Source: Geosiphon pyriformis
Lineage: Eukaryota; Glomeromycota; Glomeromycetes; Archaeosporales; Geosiphonaceae
Direction of reading: 5' to 3'
Assembly (NCBI GenBank): GCA_016748015.1
Contig: JAAOMT010000076.1
Coordinates: 62,001-126,000 of the forward strand
Length of the DNA stretch: 64,000 nt
A program made the position numbers and the translations under genes. Positions 21,307 to 32,630 of this stretch are shown here, one piece after another. Positions within the stretch are counted from its first letter, which is position 1; every line of letters starts with the position of its first letter. A model generated the notes under the pieces. The model was not told where the DNA came from, searched no databases, and saw nothing but the letters and a program-made list of their open reading frames with translations.

Positions 21307-22175
21307 TGTTACAGATGTTTATTTGGGGTCTTAAATCAAATAACAAATTCATAACTTGGTGCTTGATAGCTGTTATAATGGGTATTATCTGAAAGTATTA
21401 GTATCTAAAGGTTTTGGGTTAAGTTTTTTGTATAATGAACAAAAATTCAAGTGTTATTTGTCCATAGCTTTCTGAAATTACAATTTTATTGAATTTTTTT
21501 CTTCAGTATAGTGGCCTGTTTATTCTGGCAGTTGTGCTCTTTTAGTAAGCTATTTATTAATTATATATTATATTTTACCCTTATTTTTGGGTCTTTTATC
21601 AGACTATTTATGATGTTAATTATTCAATGCTTATTCTCTTAATCAATTAGTACACAATAACAAAAAAAAATAAAAGAAAGAAAAATAAAGAAGAAATTTA
21701 AGCCAAGACAATTTATGTTAGTATCCTGTTAATAGCCATAATTAAAAGCTATTGTTCTAATGTGATCAAATATTGAATACTATTAACATATAGTGTTGAT
21801 AGTAGAGAGAGTAATTTGGATAGTAAATAATTATTTATTAATATTAGTGATTCTAACTAAGATGTTTTGAATAAAGAGATCTTGGTATCAATTCTAATTT
21901 TTCTGCTTCTAATGCTCTTGCTATATATACATAATTTGGGTTCTACAAGATCACTCATATTCTTAAGTGATGTGCTATAATTTCTCAAGCAATGCTCACA
22001 TTGTTAAGCAATGTGTCATAATTTCTTGATATTGCTCCATATTGCTAAGCAATATGCCATAATTTCTGACAATGCTTCATATTGCTAAGCAATGTGCTTA
22101 TGTGTTTAATTACTATTCTTTTATTGATCTATCAATTACTACTATTTTTTTATATGTTTTTCTATAAGTAATAAC
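21307..22175 (-). repeat. 5' LTR of element B
   Basis: The plus strand starts TGTTACAGATGTTT and ends near AAGTAATAAC. U3 carries AAGCAATGTG-type repeats at 21955-22100, with near-palindromes such as CATATTGCTAAGCAATATG. Confidence 0.88.
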
Positions 22176-22400
22176 ACATAGTATAGCTTTGGCTTTTATA
22201 AACTTTGCTGTTTTTTTTCTAATACTGATAATACAGTATCTGTTAAGATGGATTTATAATATTGCTTTGATTAGTTTAAGTGGCTGGTTATATATAAAAA
22301 GTACATAATTTGTGCTTAGTTTAGATTATTTAGTTTAATGTATTGTGCTTAGTAGTATTTAGGCTTTACTTATTAAGCATAATAAAAAAATAAAAAAAAA
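22176..22400 (+). mobile_element. 3' tail of LINE C1 with A-rich end
   Basis: This continues LINE C1 after element B. It matches the LINE I 3' end (AGTGGCTGGTTAT, ACTTATTAA-CATAA) and finishes in an A-rich tail at about 22375-22400, inserted into the integrase of gypsy G. The LINE target duplication cannot be tested because its 5' side is lost at the adapter join. Confidence 0.82.
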
Positions 22401-23012
22401 GTTTTTTAATATTAAATTGTTTACAAATTTCTTGTATCAAGTTGTTTATAAAGTGTGTTTCTCGATTGAATAAAAATTTAATTAAATATCTATGTCTACA
22501 AATAATGTTTTCATAGATGAAATTTGCTACTAATTTTGTTTTTGTTTTTTGAATGGCTCTGGTTTTAAGCCATTTGGTAAGATAATTTACTACAACTGCT
22601 ATATAACAGTTTTTTTTAGTGATAATAGATAGTAGTCTAACTAAATTGATACTGATTTTATTAAAAGATTGTCTAACTTTGATTGAATTTAAAGATTTAG
22701 TCAAACAAGTTTTTTCTTTTTTTTGACAACTATTATAAAATTCTATATATTATTGAATGTTTTTTTACATATAAAGCCAAAAATAATATTTTTTCTTAGA
22801 TATGTTAACAATAAATCTATATACATGTTTTAAAAGATAGTTTTTTTCTTATTTTTTTGCACTAATCTAAATGAAGTTGTTGAATTTTTCTGATTTTGAT
22901 AATAAATTTTGTTGTAATATAGAAAATATTGTTTTGATTAGAGATTAGTTTTTTGGCATAATAAAAGTCTCCAAGTAATTTTTAATGTTTTTGTAATTTC
23001 TAAAATTCATTG
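22401..23012 (-). pseudogene. integrase ORF, N-terminal two thirds (element G)
   Basis: On the minus strand an ATG at 23010-23012 starts MNFRNYKNIKNYLE, matching the A and D integrase start. The HHCC region and the core follow: INLVRLLSI (first Asp now Asn), VVVNYLTKW and the NLIQEICKQFNIKK segment. It is cut at about 22400 by the LINE C1 tail. Stops are present upstream of 22704. This is an old member of the A/D subfamily. Confidence 0.8.
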
Positions 23013-23062
23013 TTTGTTGATTGTTTTGTTGTTGTTGATTTATTAAATTGTAGGTGTTGATT

Positions 23063-23561
23063 CTAATTTTGTTTTATTTTTGAAAAGCTATCTATGTTGG
23101 TGTGTAGTTTTTTTGGTTTATGGTATACAACATATTTGTAATTTGCAAGGAAATTAGTTTATTGGAATTGTTTTGCATTGAGTTTTGATCTTTTTTTGTT
23201 GAGTTATTTGAGACCAATTTTGTCAATTATAATGTCAAATTTTTTTTCATTTTACAAATATTGTTAAAAGTACTTTAAAACTTAAATAACAGCTGCTACT
23301 TTCAATTTAATGAAATCAAATTTAGTTTTAGTAGATTCGAGTATTCTATTAGCATAAGCAATAACTCATTTATTGCCATTGTTATCTAATTGCAACAAAA
23401 TAGTACCAAATATTGTATATAAAGCATTAGTAAATAAATAAAGCTGTTTGCTAAAATTTGGATAAGCAAAAACTAAAGCTATAATAAATTTTTCTTTAAA
23501 GGTGTTGAATACTTGTTGTTGAATTTGTGTTTATTAATATTTTACATTTTTGTTAGTTAGA
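23063..23561 (-). pseudogene. RNase H (element G)
   Basis: The minus strand reads the end of RT/RNase H with the terminal HTNIDSFSKIKQN and TAG at 23063-23065, 50 nt before the integrase ATG. The frame is interrupted at 23561 by solo LTR F and resumes at 44340. Joining both sides restores the segment FLEIAKPLN followed by LTNKN, as in A and D. Confidence 0.78.
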
Positions 23562-24396
23562 TGGTATTATTCATAGAAAAAAGTACAAAAAAAATAGTAA
23601 AAAAAACAGATAAAAAAAATAGACCAATAAAAGAATAGTATTGAGCATATAAATACATTGTTAATAAATTATGACATATTGTTTAACAATGTGAGCAATA
23701 TCAGTAGATTAAGACACATTGCTTGAGAAATTATAGCACATTGCTTATGAATGTGTGAAATTTTATAGATCATCAATTATGTATATAAAATGAGAGTGTT
23801 AGAAGCAAAAAAAAAAATTCTTAGTTAAAAAACACAGTTCTAAATCTACATCACATATTAATAAATTATTAATTACTACTTGAATCTATGTTATCATTGC
23901 TTAATTAATAAATATTAATTATCTCTACTCTATTAACATTCTATGTTGATAAAATCCAAGACTTGACTACACTAGAACAATAGTTTTTAATTATAGCTAT
24001 TAATAGGATATTAATTTTTTCTTTTTTTTTTTTCTTTATTTTTTTTTCTTTTATTTTGTTTTGTAAATTTACTAACTAATTAAAAAAATTAATGTATAGA
24101 GTACTAATATCAAAATATAGCATTGGTAAAAAATCCAGGAATAAAAATAGATACTCAGAATCAAGAATAGTTTATCAAGAAATACTGGTTATTGAGCTGA
24201 GAAAAAAATTGATGTAATAAAATATTTTGGAAAGCTACAGACAACAATACATACCAACTTGAGAATTGGGAAAGAAACTTAAAATACTTTAACAGAATAT
24301 CCACATTAAACCTCTGTTTATTATATAAAGAACTCAATTAAAATCTTCAGACACAAAAATCTTCAGATATTACCAACTATATCACTTTTTAAGCAC
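23562..24396 (+). repeat. Solo LTR F, 5' portion
   Basis: The LTR starts TGGTATTATTCATAG and carries AAGCAATGTG-type U3 repeats at 23660-23760. It was broken by element D at 24396. Its remaining pieces are 34294-34307, between D and E, and 44284-44339, after E, ending CTGTAATA. I see no internal region, so it is best read as a solo LTR inside element G. Confidence 0.8.
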
Positions 24397-25377
24397 TGTT
24401 ACCAGTAGAATTTTAGCTATTAATTAGCATGAAATTACCCTTATAATTCCTATAATTAATTAGTATATTAATATTATTTCAAATTATCATTTATTATTTA
24501 ATCAATTATCACATATCACGATTCAATTAAATAATCCAATTAGTATAACAAAAAGTAGAATGATCAAATTACACAATATTCTGAACTTTGTAACATTCAG
24601 AAATTCGCCGAAATTTACAGAAATTCGCCGAAATTTATAAGAAATTCGCCGAAATTATGAATAATTCACCCAAATTAATTAGTAATTTAGCAAAATAACT
24701 TGTAGTCCATTAAAATGTATCTTTAGTTCACCGAAATTTGAGCAAAGAGAAAAAGTGCAAGTTTATAGACTAGTACTACAACAAGTTGTATAAAAAAAGA
24801 GCTTTTCTCTTTAAAAAAATGTATCTTACTTTAGATTTATCACTTAGAACCATTCCTATATACACAAAAAGAAATAAATACCAAATAATTTGAAAAACCA
24901 AATTCTTTAATTATTGCACTTGGAAAATCCCCAAAACCCAACTAATGTTTTGAAATTGATTAGCTATCAATTTCAGTAAACTGTTAGTGACTTCAGGCCT
25001 GAATAGAAAACGTTTCCCTTGACAGAATTCAATTTCTTTTACTTTTCTTTTATTTTCTTATTATAATTATTAAAGTAGTCTACAGACGAGATTCTTGTAA
25101 AAGAATTGACTTTCACAGCAAAATAACTACACATTTTTAGTGAGCTTCCAGATGAGCAATTCCTGAGAAAGAGTTAACGTTTACTACAACATAACTACAT
25201 AAAGTAACTGGTAAAGAATTGGCCATTCTACTTATAAGCCCAGCAAATTCAAATTATAGAAGATAATTTGAAGATAAATTCAGTTATTGGAGGTTCAACT
25301 ACTTCTAGAAAACGTGAATTTGCAACCAACAGACATTTACAACATTCAAGAAAAGAGACCAAAAATCTCCAGTAACA
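24397..25377 (+). repeat. 5' LTR of element D
   Basis: TGTTACCAGTAG...CCAGTAACA, 981 bp. It is unlike the B/E LTR family except for the TGTTAC/GTAACA ends. It differs from its partner LTR by roughly 50 changes by eye, nearly all transitions. Confidence 0.93.
24600..24740 (+). promoter_or_regulatory. TTCGCCGAAATT direct repeats in the D LTR
   Basis: TTCGCCGAA (arms TTCG/CGAA around a central C) occurs three times at about 20-bp spacing near 24605, 24626 and 24647. Variants TTCACCCAAATT and TTCACCGAAATT follow near 24667 and 24729. CpG is otherwise rare here. A repeated near-palindrome in U3 is a plausible protein-binding site; function is not shown. Confidence 0.5.
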
Positions 25378-25379
25378 TT

Positions 25380-25397
25380 TGGTGCTCTTCTATGGAA
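25380..25397 (+). other. Primer binding site of element D
   Basis: TGGTGCTCTTCTATGGAA begins two bases after the LTR. The TGGTGCT core matches that of C2. The first gag ATG (25392-25394) overlaps it. Confidence 0.65.
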
Positions 25398-27198
25398 ATA
25401 ACACAGCAACAACAAATTCAAAGTGGCAACCACACCAGACACAACAACTCTAGAGTATTATTAGTCAATTTACACCTACTGCAAGCAAAGATTTAACATT
25501 CCAGACGGAATTGAAGTTGTCAAGAAATCAGTATACCAATATATTGAAAATTGCATCAACCATTATCTTTTTGGAAACTACAACATTTTAGAAGTTAGAA
25601 ACAATCTCTACAATAATTTAGTGCACTATTCACAATTGGGAACAGAAGACCTGAACAGTAAAACACTTACTACCTACTTCCAAGAACTTAATTTTAATAT
25701 TATTGAGTACTGTGAAGAAAAATACCCAGTACAGCCCAAATATTTTTTTAACTTTGAATCAGAAACAGAGACAAGCAACAAAGGCAAACAAAAAGTGAAA
25801 CAATACTTAAGAACCATTCCAAACACTCCAATACTACCAAAAACAACTGCCAAACACTTGCAAACACCTGAACAAGGAACCAGTGTCAAATTACCACTTT
25901 CTATTACACCATTTCCAATTTTACTTGTTCAATCACAAACACCAAGTTCATTACTTAACCATTTCTCTAGACCAGAAGATTTTTAGTCACCTAAAAATCC
26001 TACTCAACAACAGGAACCAATATTAACAAGTGCCAATATTATTGATTACTTACAGAAAAACGAAAATAATTATTCAGAAAGCTTGGAAAGTGAAGAAACT
26101 GAACCAGAACAAGAAGAAGCCTCAGAAAACGAAGAAAAAATGGCAACTGCTTATATTGCAAAGATTCCAGAATTCATGGGTGAAGATAATGATACCAGTC
26201 CTCAAGAATGGCTTGACAAAATTCAAAAAGCAGAAGATGCAAATGGTTGAAATGCAGCAAGAATGCTCAAAGCAATTCCATACTTTCTCCAAGGAACTAC
26301 AGAAGAATGGTTTAAAAACTTAAAAGAACCATTTGAAAACTGGCAAGCATTCAAAGATGCTTTTCTACAACAATTTACTGACAACAACACTTCTATCACT
26401 TTCAGAAACCACTTTCACAATATCAAGCAAGAAATATCTGAAACTGTTATGACTTATCTTGGAAGATTCAACAAACTTCTTAAACAAATTTAACAATTGG
26501 AAACCAATAACTACTATTCTAATGCTCAAATTCTGGATCAGTTTATAGCAGGGTTAAAAAACAAACTGATTAAAAAAGTCTGTCCACATGCTTCAGCAGA
26601 TTTAACAACTGCTATTAGACATGCAAAGAATTATGAAATGGCTATAGAAAAAGCAAACCACACCAAACTTGTTAACTTGGCTATTGGAGAAACCAGCTCA
26701 GCAGCTGAAAAAAAGATAGACCAACTCACAAAAAAGGTTGAAAGCTATTTTACAAACCAGCAACAACAGCAGCAACAACCACAAAAATATCAACCACCAC
26801 AGTGACACAACCAAAACAACTTTGGACCACCATCCAACAACCAACCTTAAAATTGTCACTATTGTGGAATTTCAGGACACTAGAAACGAGATTGCAGGAA
26901 ACTACAAAGAGACCAACAAAACAGGAGTAATCAATGTTACTCTTCACCACAACAATCTTATTACCAACTTCCACTACCAACTTATTATTTACTGAGACCA
27001 CAAATTCAAAACAGCTATTATCAACCAGCTCCACAACCAATTTAACAACAATATCAGCAACTTTTACCAATTCAGCAATATTAGATACCACTCACTCAAC
27101 AATATCAAGTACCAGCAAGAAGATTGGTTCAACATAACCAATTCACACTCCAAAATCAATTTTAGAATAACAACAACAAAATTAATCCAAATAACCAG
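25392..27198 (+). pseudogene. gag (element D)
   Basis: Structural protein. The ATG at 25392 starts MEITQQQQIQ; the frame shifts once near 25470-25490 and then stays in one frame. A Glu-rich region (near 26080-26140) precedes the capsid-like retrotransposon gag domain with AIPYFLQGTTEEWFKNL and WQAFKDAFLQQFTD (26260-26440), then Gln-rich linkers. The zinc knuckle CHYCGISGH-stop-KRDC begins at 26854; TAG replaces the Trp present in A. Further stops at about 26235 (TGA), 26491 and 26803 interrupt it. The frame flows directly into protease. Confidence 0.88.
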
Positions 27199-27850
27199 TT
27201 GGTTCTCCAAAATTCTGGTCAGCAAAGACCCAATCATTATCACATTCAATCCAGTTATTTTACAATACCAGAGGAATCGGATTTTCAACAACCTGCATTT
27301 TCTGAAGGTAAAGTTGCAGCACCCAAATCAAATCCTTCCAACAACACTATTCCATCAGCTCAAATTGCCCAAAATGCCAACTTTTCAGATATATTCCCAT
27401 TCGAATTTGAAACAAATAAATCACCATTCTTGCTTAGTAATGCAGCAGCTAATGAACAAAAAACTATCACTGCTATGTACACTAAAGCTACAGTAGAAGA
27501 AAAACTCATCCGACTAATTCTAGACAGTGGATCAGCTGGAAGTATTATTACCTACCAGTTAATACAACAGCTTCAAAGAACTATTGACAGACCAGCCCAA
27601 ACTGTAATTATTACAGCAGATGGTATGAAAAAGACACCAGTAAGAGAAATTGACAATTTTCTATTCATCATTGATGAAATCACTATTCTAGTCATATTCT
27701 AGTCATGGATGCACCCCAATACCAAGCTTTGATCGGAAATGATTGACTTCTTAAGGCCAATGCAAACTTGAACTGAAAAACTCAGGAATTAAAAATCTCA
27801 TACCAAGAACAATACACTATAGTATCTGCTACTTGTGGTACTTTTAACAA
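27199..27850 (+). pseudogene. aspartic protease (element D), intact active site
   Basis: In frame with gag. The active site is LILDSGSAGSIIT with catalytic Asp at 27523-27525. The conserved upstream segment is FSDIFPFEFETNK; downstream come ADGMKKTPVREIDNFLF and IGND. Near 27685-27706 an 11-bp unit (ATTCTAGTCAT) is tandemly duplicated, causing a frameshift and a stop right after the protease core. Without that duplication the frame would continue into the Cys-rich module as in A. Confidence 0.87.
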
Positions 27851-28829
27851 ATGATCAAAAAAAGTCCCAGTATTTGAATTTGAAGAGGAGAAAGAAATGC
27901 TACTTACTAAAACCTACATGGCTCTTGGATCAACATCCAATTGGGCTGAAGAAACAGAACAGAAGATTTTTGAAGAATCAAGAGGATGGAAGAAAGTTAG
28001 ATATTCTACACCAGAACCATGAAAACAACCACTCTATATTCCATTCAAATGCAAAGATTGCAACAAAAAACTTTCATCAATAGAAGCATATATTTCTCCA
28101 GAAGAGGAATATGAAACTCGTATCTGTTACTTTTGCAAAGCATGCCATAGAGAACGATTTGAATCTCCAAAAAGAAGTGGAAAATAGGACAACACACCTT
28201 GCCTTACATGTGGAGATATGTTATCAGAAGAATGCAACTGGATTGATGTTGCAATGAGAGGAAGAGTATGTAATCAAACCTGTCAATATGTTCTATCAAT
28301 TTCGGAAAAAGTCAGAAGAAGAACACTATTTGATGCAGCATACAATAGTGCTCTCAATAAACTTTACCACTACCTTCATGATGCTGAAATAATTTTTGAC
28401 CTAGCAATGGCATTGATCAATGGAACCACTTAAGAAGATGTCCATTAAATAAAAGAAGCTAAATACATTAAGTATACCATGGAATTAGCTAGATTTGATT
28501 ATGAAGATAAAGCAGAAACATATCACCAAATTGCAAGCCACACATATCTGACCAAAGAAGCTCAAATTCAATGATTAGAGCAAATAAACATTCAATTGTG
28601 TAAAGAATGCATCATGCCTTGTGATGATCAATGGTGTTTAGAATGCTATGCTCTTACCATTCCTCAGCCAAATGAGAATGATGAAAATGAAATCGAATTT
28701 GGAGTATCTGAACTAGTAGAAAAACTACCAACCACACTTATCTATCTCCTTGAAAAGCAACCACTTCTATAATTTAAATATTTTGACAACCATGGCCAAG
28801 GAATCAGACCAGAAAAAACACACAAAATT
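27851..28829 (+). pseudogene. cysteine-rich zinc module (element D)
   Basis: Aligns with A 1200-2150. Cys clusters: CKDCNKK, CYFCKACHRERF, CLTCGDM, CNQTC, and after a stop the second cluster CKECIMPCDDQWCLECYA, which is complete here and damaged in A. The total pattern suggests two structural zinc sites joined by a helical linker with HDAEIIFDLAMALING. TGA at 28572-28574 and a TAG in SGK-stop-DNTPC (TGG in A) are transitions. No named domain recognised. Confidence 0.7.
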
Positions 28830-29216
28830 GATGCCGAATATGACCTAAAATACTCAGGAAAAGATACTTTGGTTATCCAACTAAAGTCTTTAACAAAAAT
28901 CAATCTCAAAATTGCTCTTGAAATTCCATCTGGAGCAATGGTTCAAATTGCCTCCAGATCATCATTGACAAGCAAAGGAATCAATATTAGAGGAAGAATT
29001 ATAGATACAGGATACACTGGAGACATTATTATTATGTTGCAGAATGAAACAGACAAACCATTCAAGATTGAACATGCTGAAAAAATTGCTCAAGCAATTT
29101 ACCTACCCTTAATCAATATTTCGGGTTTACAATCAGTTAACAACAGAGAACAATTGGGAAAAAGTGAAAGAGGAACTCAAGGTTTGGTTCAACTGGATGA
29201 TTTACAGTTCTAGTAA
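28830..29216 (+). pseudogene. dUTPase domain (element D)
   Basis: Motif I is KIDAEYDLKYSG (Gly to Glu relative to AGYDL). Motif II is QIASRSSLTSKGI, with the Arg present. Motif III is RIIDTGYTGDI, with catalytic Asp and Tyr. Motif V is RGTQG, then a one-base deletion that spoils FGSTG near 29182. The IEHAEKIAQAIYLPL segment is the usual strand after motif III. Most active-site residues survive, so the domain was selected until recently in this lineage. Retroviral dUTPases are the nearest functional analogue. Confidence 0.86.
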
Positions 29217-29637
29217 ACATAGTCCTTAAAATACAAAATGAATCTCACCAGATTTTTCAACTTCTCCAACCAATTACTATTTCACCTTTTGGAGAATATC
29301 ACGAAATTTACACTTGTTCAAAACCCATTACTACTCAACAAATCTTTGAATTCAATGAACAAATCTGTTTGAAGCATGAAATCTCAATTCTAAATGTTTA
29401 TATTCCCAAAGGAATGAAAAAATTTTGAGTTATATTCTACAACCCCAATAATTACCCTATTGTCTTATTAAACAAATTAGAGATTGGAATCATATACAGC
29501 AATATTTTTCAAGATAAAAACTCTCAAATTGTCTCAAATTTTATCGAAATTGTAAGGCACACTTTACTCCCAAATCCAAATATCATTCCCACTACTGAAA
29601 ACTACCAGCTTTTGGAAAAAAACTCTCTCATATCAAC
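29217..29637 (+). pseudogene. spacer domain between dUTPase and RT (element D)
   Basis: Collinear with A 2553-2999 (QPITISPFGEYHEIYTC, VYIPKGMKKF, LNKLEIGIIYSNIFQ). Likely a beta-rich linker of unknown role. A small indel just before 29638 puts the RT start into another frame. Confidence 0.5.
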
Positions 29638-30668
29638 ATGGGTTTCTTAGAACCTCAACAACAAAGACAATTGAAACAATTGATAGCTGAATTTGCAGAT
29701 ATATTTGCAAAAGACAACAATAACCTGAGAAAAACAGATATCATTCAACATCAGATCTATACAGGAGATGCTTTACCAAAATGTCAGCAAACTTACAAAA
29801 TGCCACTTGCCAGTCATCAATTCATCAGAGAAAAAGTCCAGAGAATGCTTAATAACGGATTAATTTAACTATTAAGAAGTCCTTGGGCTTCACCAGTAGT
29901 CCTTGTCAAAAAAAAAATAGAAAAATCAGATTTTATGTTGATTATCACCAATTAAACAGTGTGACAATTAAAGATGCTTACCTTCTTCCAAGAATTGATG
30001 ACATGTTAGATGCTTTAGGAAAAGCCAAGTTCTTCTCAACTTTGGACTTGGAAAGTGGATACTGGCAAGTCGAAATGGATCCAAAAGACCGACCCAAAAC
30101 AGCATTTACCACCCAAGAAGGAAATTATGAGTTCAATGTTATGTTTTTTGAACTCTGTAATACACCAGTAACATTTCAGCGATTCATGGATGTTGTATAT
30201 AAAGGGCTCTTATGGCAATTAGTAGTTGTCTATCTTGATGACACTGATGTATACTTACCAAGCTTTGAAGCCCACTTCATTCACCTGTGAGAAGTTTTTC
30301 AATGATTACAGAAAGCAGGATTAAAGTTAAACATTGAAAAATGGTACTTTAAAAAAACAAGCTTGATCTTTTTTGGACACATAGTTAGTAAAGATGGAGT
30401 CAAACCAAATCCAGGAACAATCAGTGCTGTTAAAAACTTTCAAACTTCCAGAAATACCACAGAACTACGAGAATTTGTAGGATTAGTCTCTTACTATCAA
30501 AAATTCATAAAAAGATTCTCAGAAATTGCCAAACCACTCAATTATTTTATCAACAAAAACGTGCTATACAAATGGACTGAAGAACAACAAAAAGCTTTTG
30601 AAACTCTCAAAACAAAATTGACAACAGCCTCAGTTCTTGCTTACCTAGACTTCAACAAATGGTTCTAA
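29638..30668 (+). pseudogene. reverse transcriptase (element D)
   Basis: Starts near MGFLEPQQQRQLKQLIAEF. The RT core has VVLVKKK with a one-base loss in a 10-A run near 29909-29918, then KIRFYVDYHQLNS, YLLPRIDDMLDALGKAKF, FSTLDLESGYWQVEMD and the intact catalytic box VVYLDDTDVY. Conserved TGA stops lie at 30288-30290 and 30303-30305 on Arg codons (as in A). The downstream connection (FFGHIVSKDGVKPNPG) is open from 30363 to TAA 30666-30668 (CAA in the consensus). Confidence 0.92.
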
Positions 30669-31043
30669 TTAGCCACTGATGCTTCATACATAGCATTTGG
30701 TGCCATCTTATCACAATTGGATGAAAATAGGTAAGAACAAGTTATCGTCTATATTAGTAGAACACTCAAACCAACAGAACTAAAATATGAGTCAACTAAA
30801 TTAGAAGCTGCTGCAGTCATCTGGGCTCTTAACTATTTTCAACAATATCTGAAGAATAGAAAAAAATTTGATATCATAACTGACAATATTGGTTTCAAAT
30901 GGCTCAATAAAAAGAAAACTGAACAAAGTGCCAAACAGTCTTGATGGAATGACTTCTTAGCAGACTACAAATATATTGTACACCACAAACCAGGAAAAAT
31001 ACACACTAATGTTGACAGCCTCTCAAGAATGAGACAATATTAA
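30669..31043 (+). pseudogene. RNase H (element D), native stop
   Basis: Acidic residues sit in LATDASYIAFGAILSQ, TKLEAAAVIWAL, FDIITDN and HTNVDSLSRM. It terminates MRQY and TAA at 31041-31043. Internal stops at about 30732 (TAA) and 30942 (TGA). The terminal stop is shared with the other copies though the preceding codon differs. Confidence 0.88.
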
Positions 31044-31099
31044 TACCAACATCAACACCAACAAACTTAACAGCAGAACAAACAACAAAATCAACAACA

Positions 31100-32485
31100 A
31101 TGGATTCAGAAAACTACAACAACATCAAAAACTATTTGAAGACTCTTACCATGCCAGAAAATTGGTCCCCAAGTGAAAAACATTAATTACAACACCAATC
31201 CAAACAATATTTTATACATTACAACAAAATCTATTACAAAAATTGTAAAAACTCAAACCAACTACTCAAATTAGTACAGAAAAATGAAAAAAAAACAATT
31301 TTATATAACATATACACAGATTTGTCTTCAGCACACTTGGGAAGAGATGAAACAATTTAAAGAACTCTTGAACATTATTTTTGGCCTCACATGCAAAAAG
31401 ACATTTGACAATATGTAGAATCTTGTGATAGTTGTCAAAGAAGAGAAGGAACTCGTCCCACAGAACCTTTAAATCCAATCAAAGTTGGACAACTGTTTGA
31501 CAGAGTTGAAATTGATTTAGTCGGACCATTACTTATTACAACCTAAGAAAATTGTTATATTGCAGTAGCAGTAGATTATCTTACCAAATGGCCTAAAACT
31601 AGAGCCATCCAAAGAGCAGATGCAAAATCAGTAGCAAATTTCATCTATGAAGACATTATTTGTAGACATGGATGTCCAATTGAACTCTTATCTGATCAAG
31701 GAACACATTTTGTGAACAATTTCATACAAGAAATTTGTGAACAATTCAATGTCAAAAAATCTCTATTATTGCCTTATCATTCTCAAACAAATGGACTTAT
31801 AGAACATTTCAACAGAACATTGTGTGAATCATTGGCCAAAGTCTCAACAGATTTTAAGCAGGAATGGGATATTTTTATTCCATCAATGTTATTAGCATAC
31901 AGAACACTAAAACAAAATACTATGAAACACACACCATTTGATCTTATTTATAGAAAAACAGCAACATTACCAATTAATTTCACAGTAGAAACATACTCTG
32001 TGCAACCAATTAATAAAGAAAACTTTCAAGAAACACTCCAAAGAAGGGCCTACACTCTTCTTAGTACACTGGAAGGAAAAAAAAGAATAGCAGCAACTCA
32101 TATTGAACAGTCCCAAACTCAACAAAAAGAAAGACATGACAACAAATTACCACCCATAACCAACGAATTTAAGGTTGAAAATAAAGTTCTCTTACACAGA
32201 ATTAAGGCTGAAAAACAATAAAGTAGAAAATTTAAACATAAATGGAATGGACCATTTTATATTTACGAAATTCTAGGCAATAGATTATACAAGTTAAGAC
32301 TTGATAACAAAATACTAGCAAAAGTTGCACATGAAAACAGATTGAAACACTATCATTCCAGAAACAATTCTGAACCATTAATTTCACAAATTGGTACACA
32401 TTTCCCTTTAATTAATCCTGAAGATATTCCCCAAAATTTAGAACCAATAATTATAATAGAACAACAACCAAACTTGAATACTTAG
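31100..32485 (+). pseudogene. stand-alone integrase ORF (element D)
   Basis: The ATG at 31100, 56 nt after the RNase H stop, starts MDSENYNNIKNYLKTL. One frame of 462 codons runs to TAG 32483-32485, the same length as in A. The zinc region ends CDSCQRREG. The DDE core is intact: VEIDLVGPL, LLSDQGTHF and GLIEHFNRTL. The C-terminal GPF module is HKWNGPFYIYEILG. In-frame stops near 31186, 31359, 31407, 31543 and 32218 are mostly CAA-to-TAA type changes. Confidence 0.9.
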
Positions 32486-32630
32486 ATTTTACAATAATTT
32501 TTTAATAAAAACACAAAGACAAAAAATAGTAAATAATTACAAAAAACACCCAAACCCAAAAACAAATAAAAATCTCATATCCAAAAATAATTTTCTTTAT
32601 TCTCCCTTTTCATAATTAGTCAATTTTATC

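Larger units (their letters stand above)
9340..22175 (-). mobile_element. Full-length Ty3/gypsy element B (minus strand), interrupted by C2
   Basis: This spans a 5' LTR at 21307-22175, PBS, gag, protease, Cys-rich module, dUTPase, RT (split by the C2 insertion at 13475-16378), RNase H, integrase, an ORF3-like region, PPT and a 3' LTR at 9340-10206. It is inserted in LINE C1: the flanks ACAT at 9336-9339 and ACAT at 22176-22179 match, and joining them restores the LINE 3' sequence seen in LINE I near 60600. The right LTR end is ambiguous by one base. All domains carry stops or frameshifts. Confidence 0.9.

Noticed and set aside
21940-22100. A CRISPR-like array from repeated AAGCAATGTG units
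   Set aside because: Units are irregular and near-palindromic, with short variable gaps, and lie inside an LTR U3 in a eukaryotic context with no cas genes.
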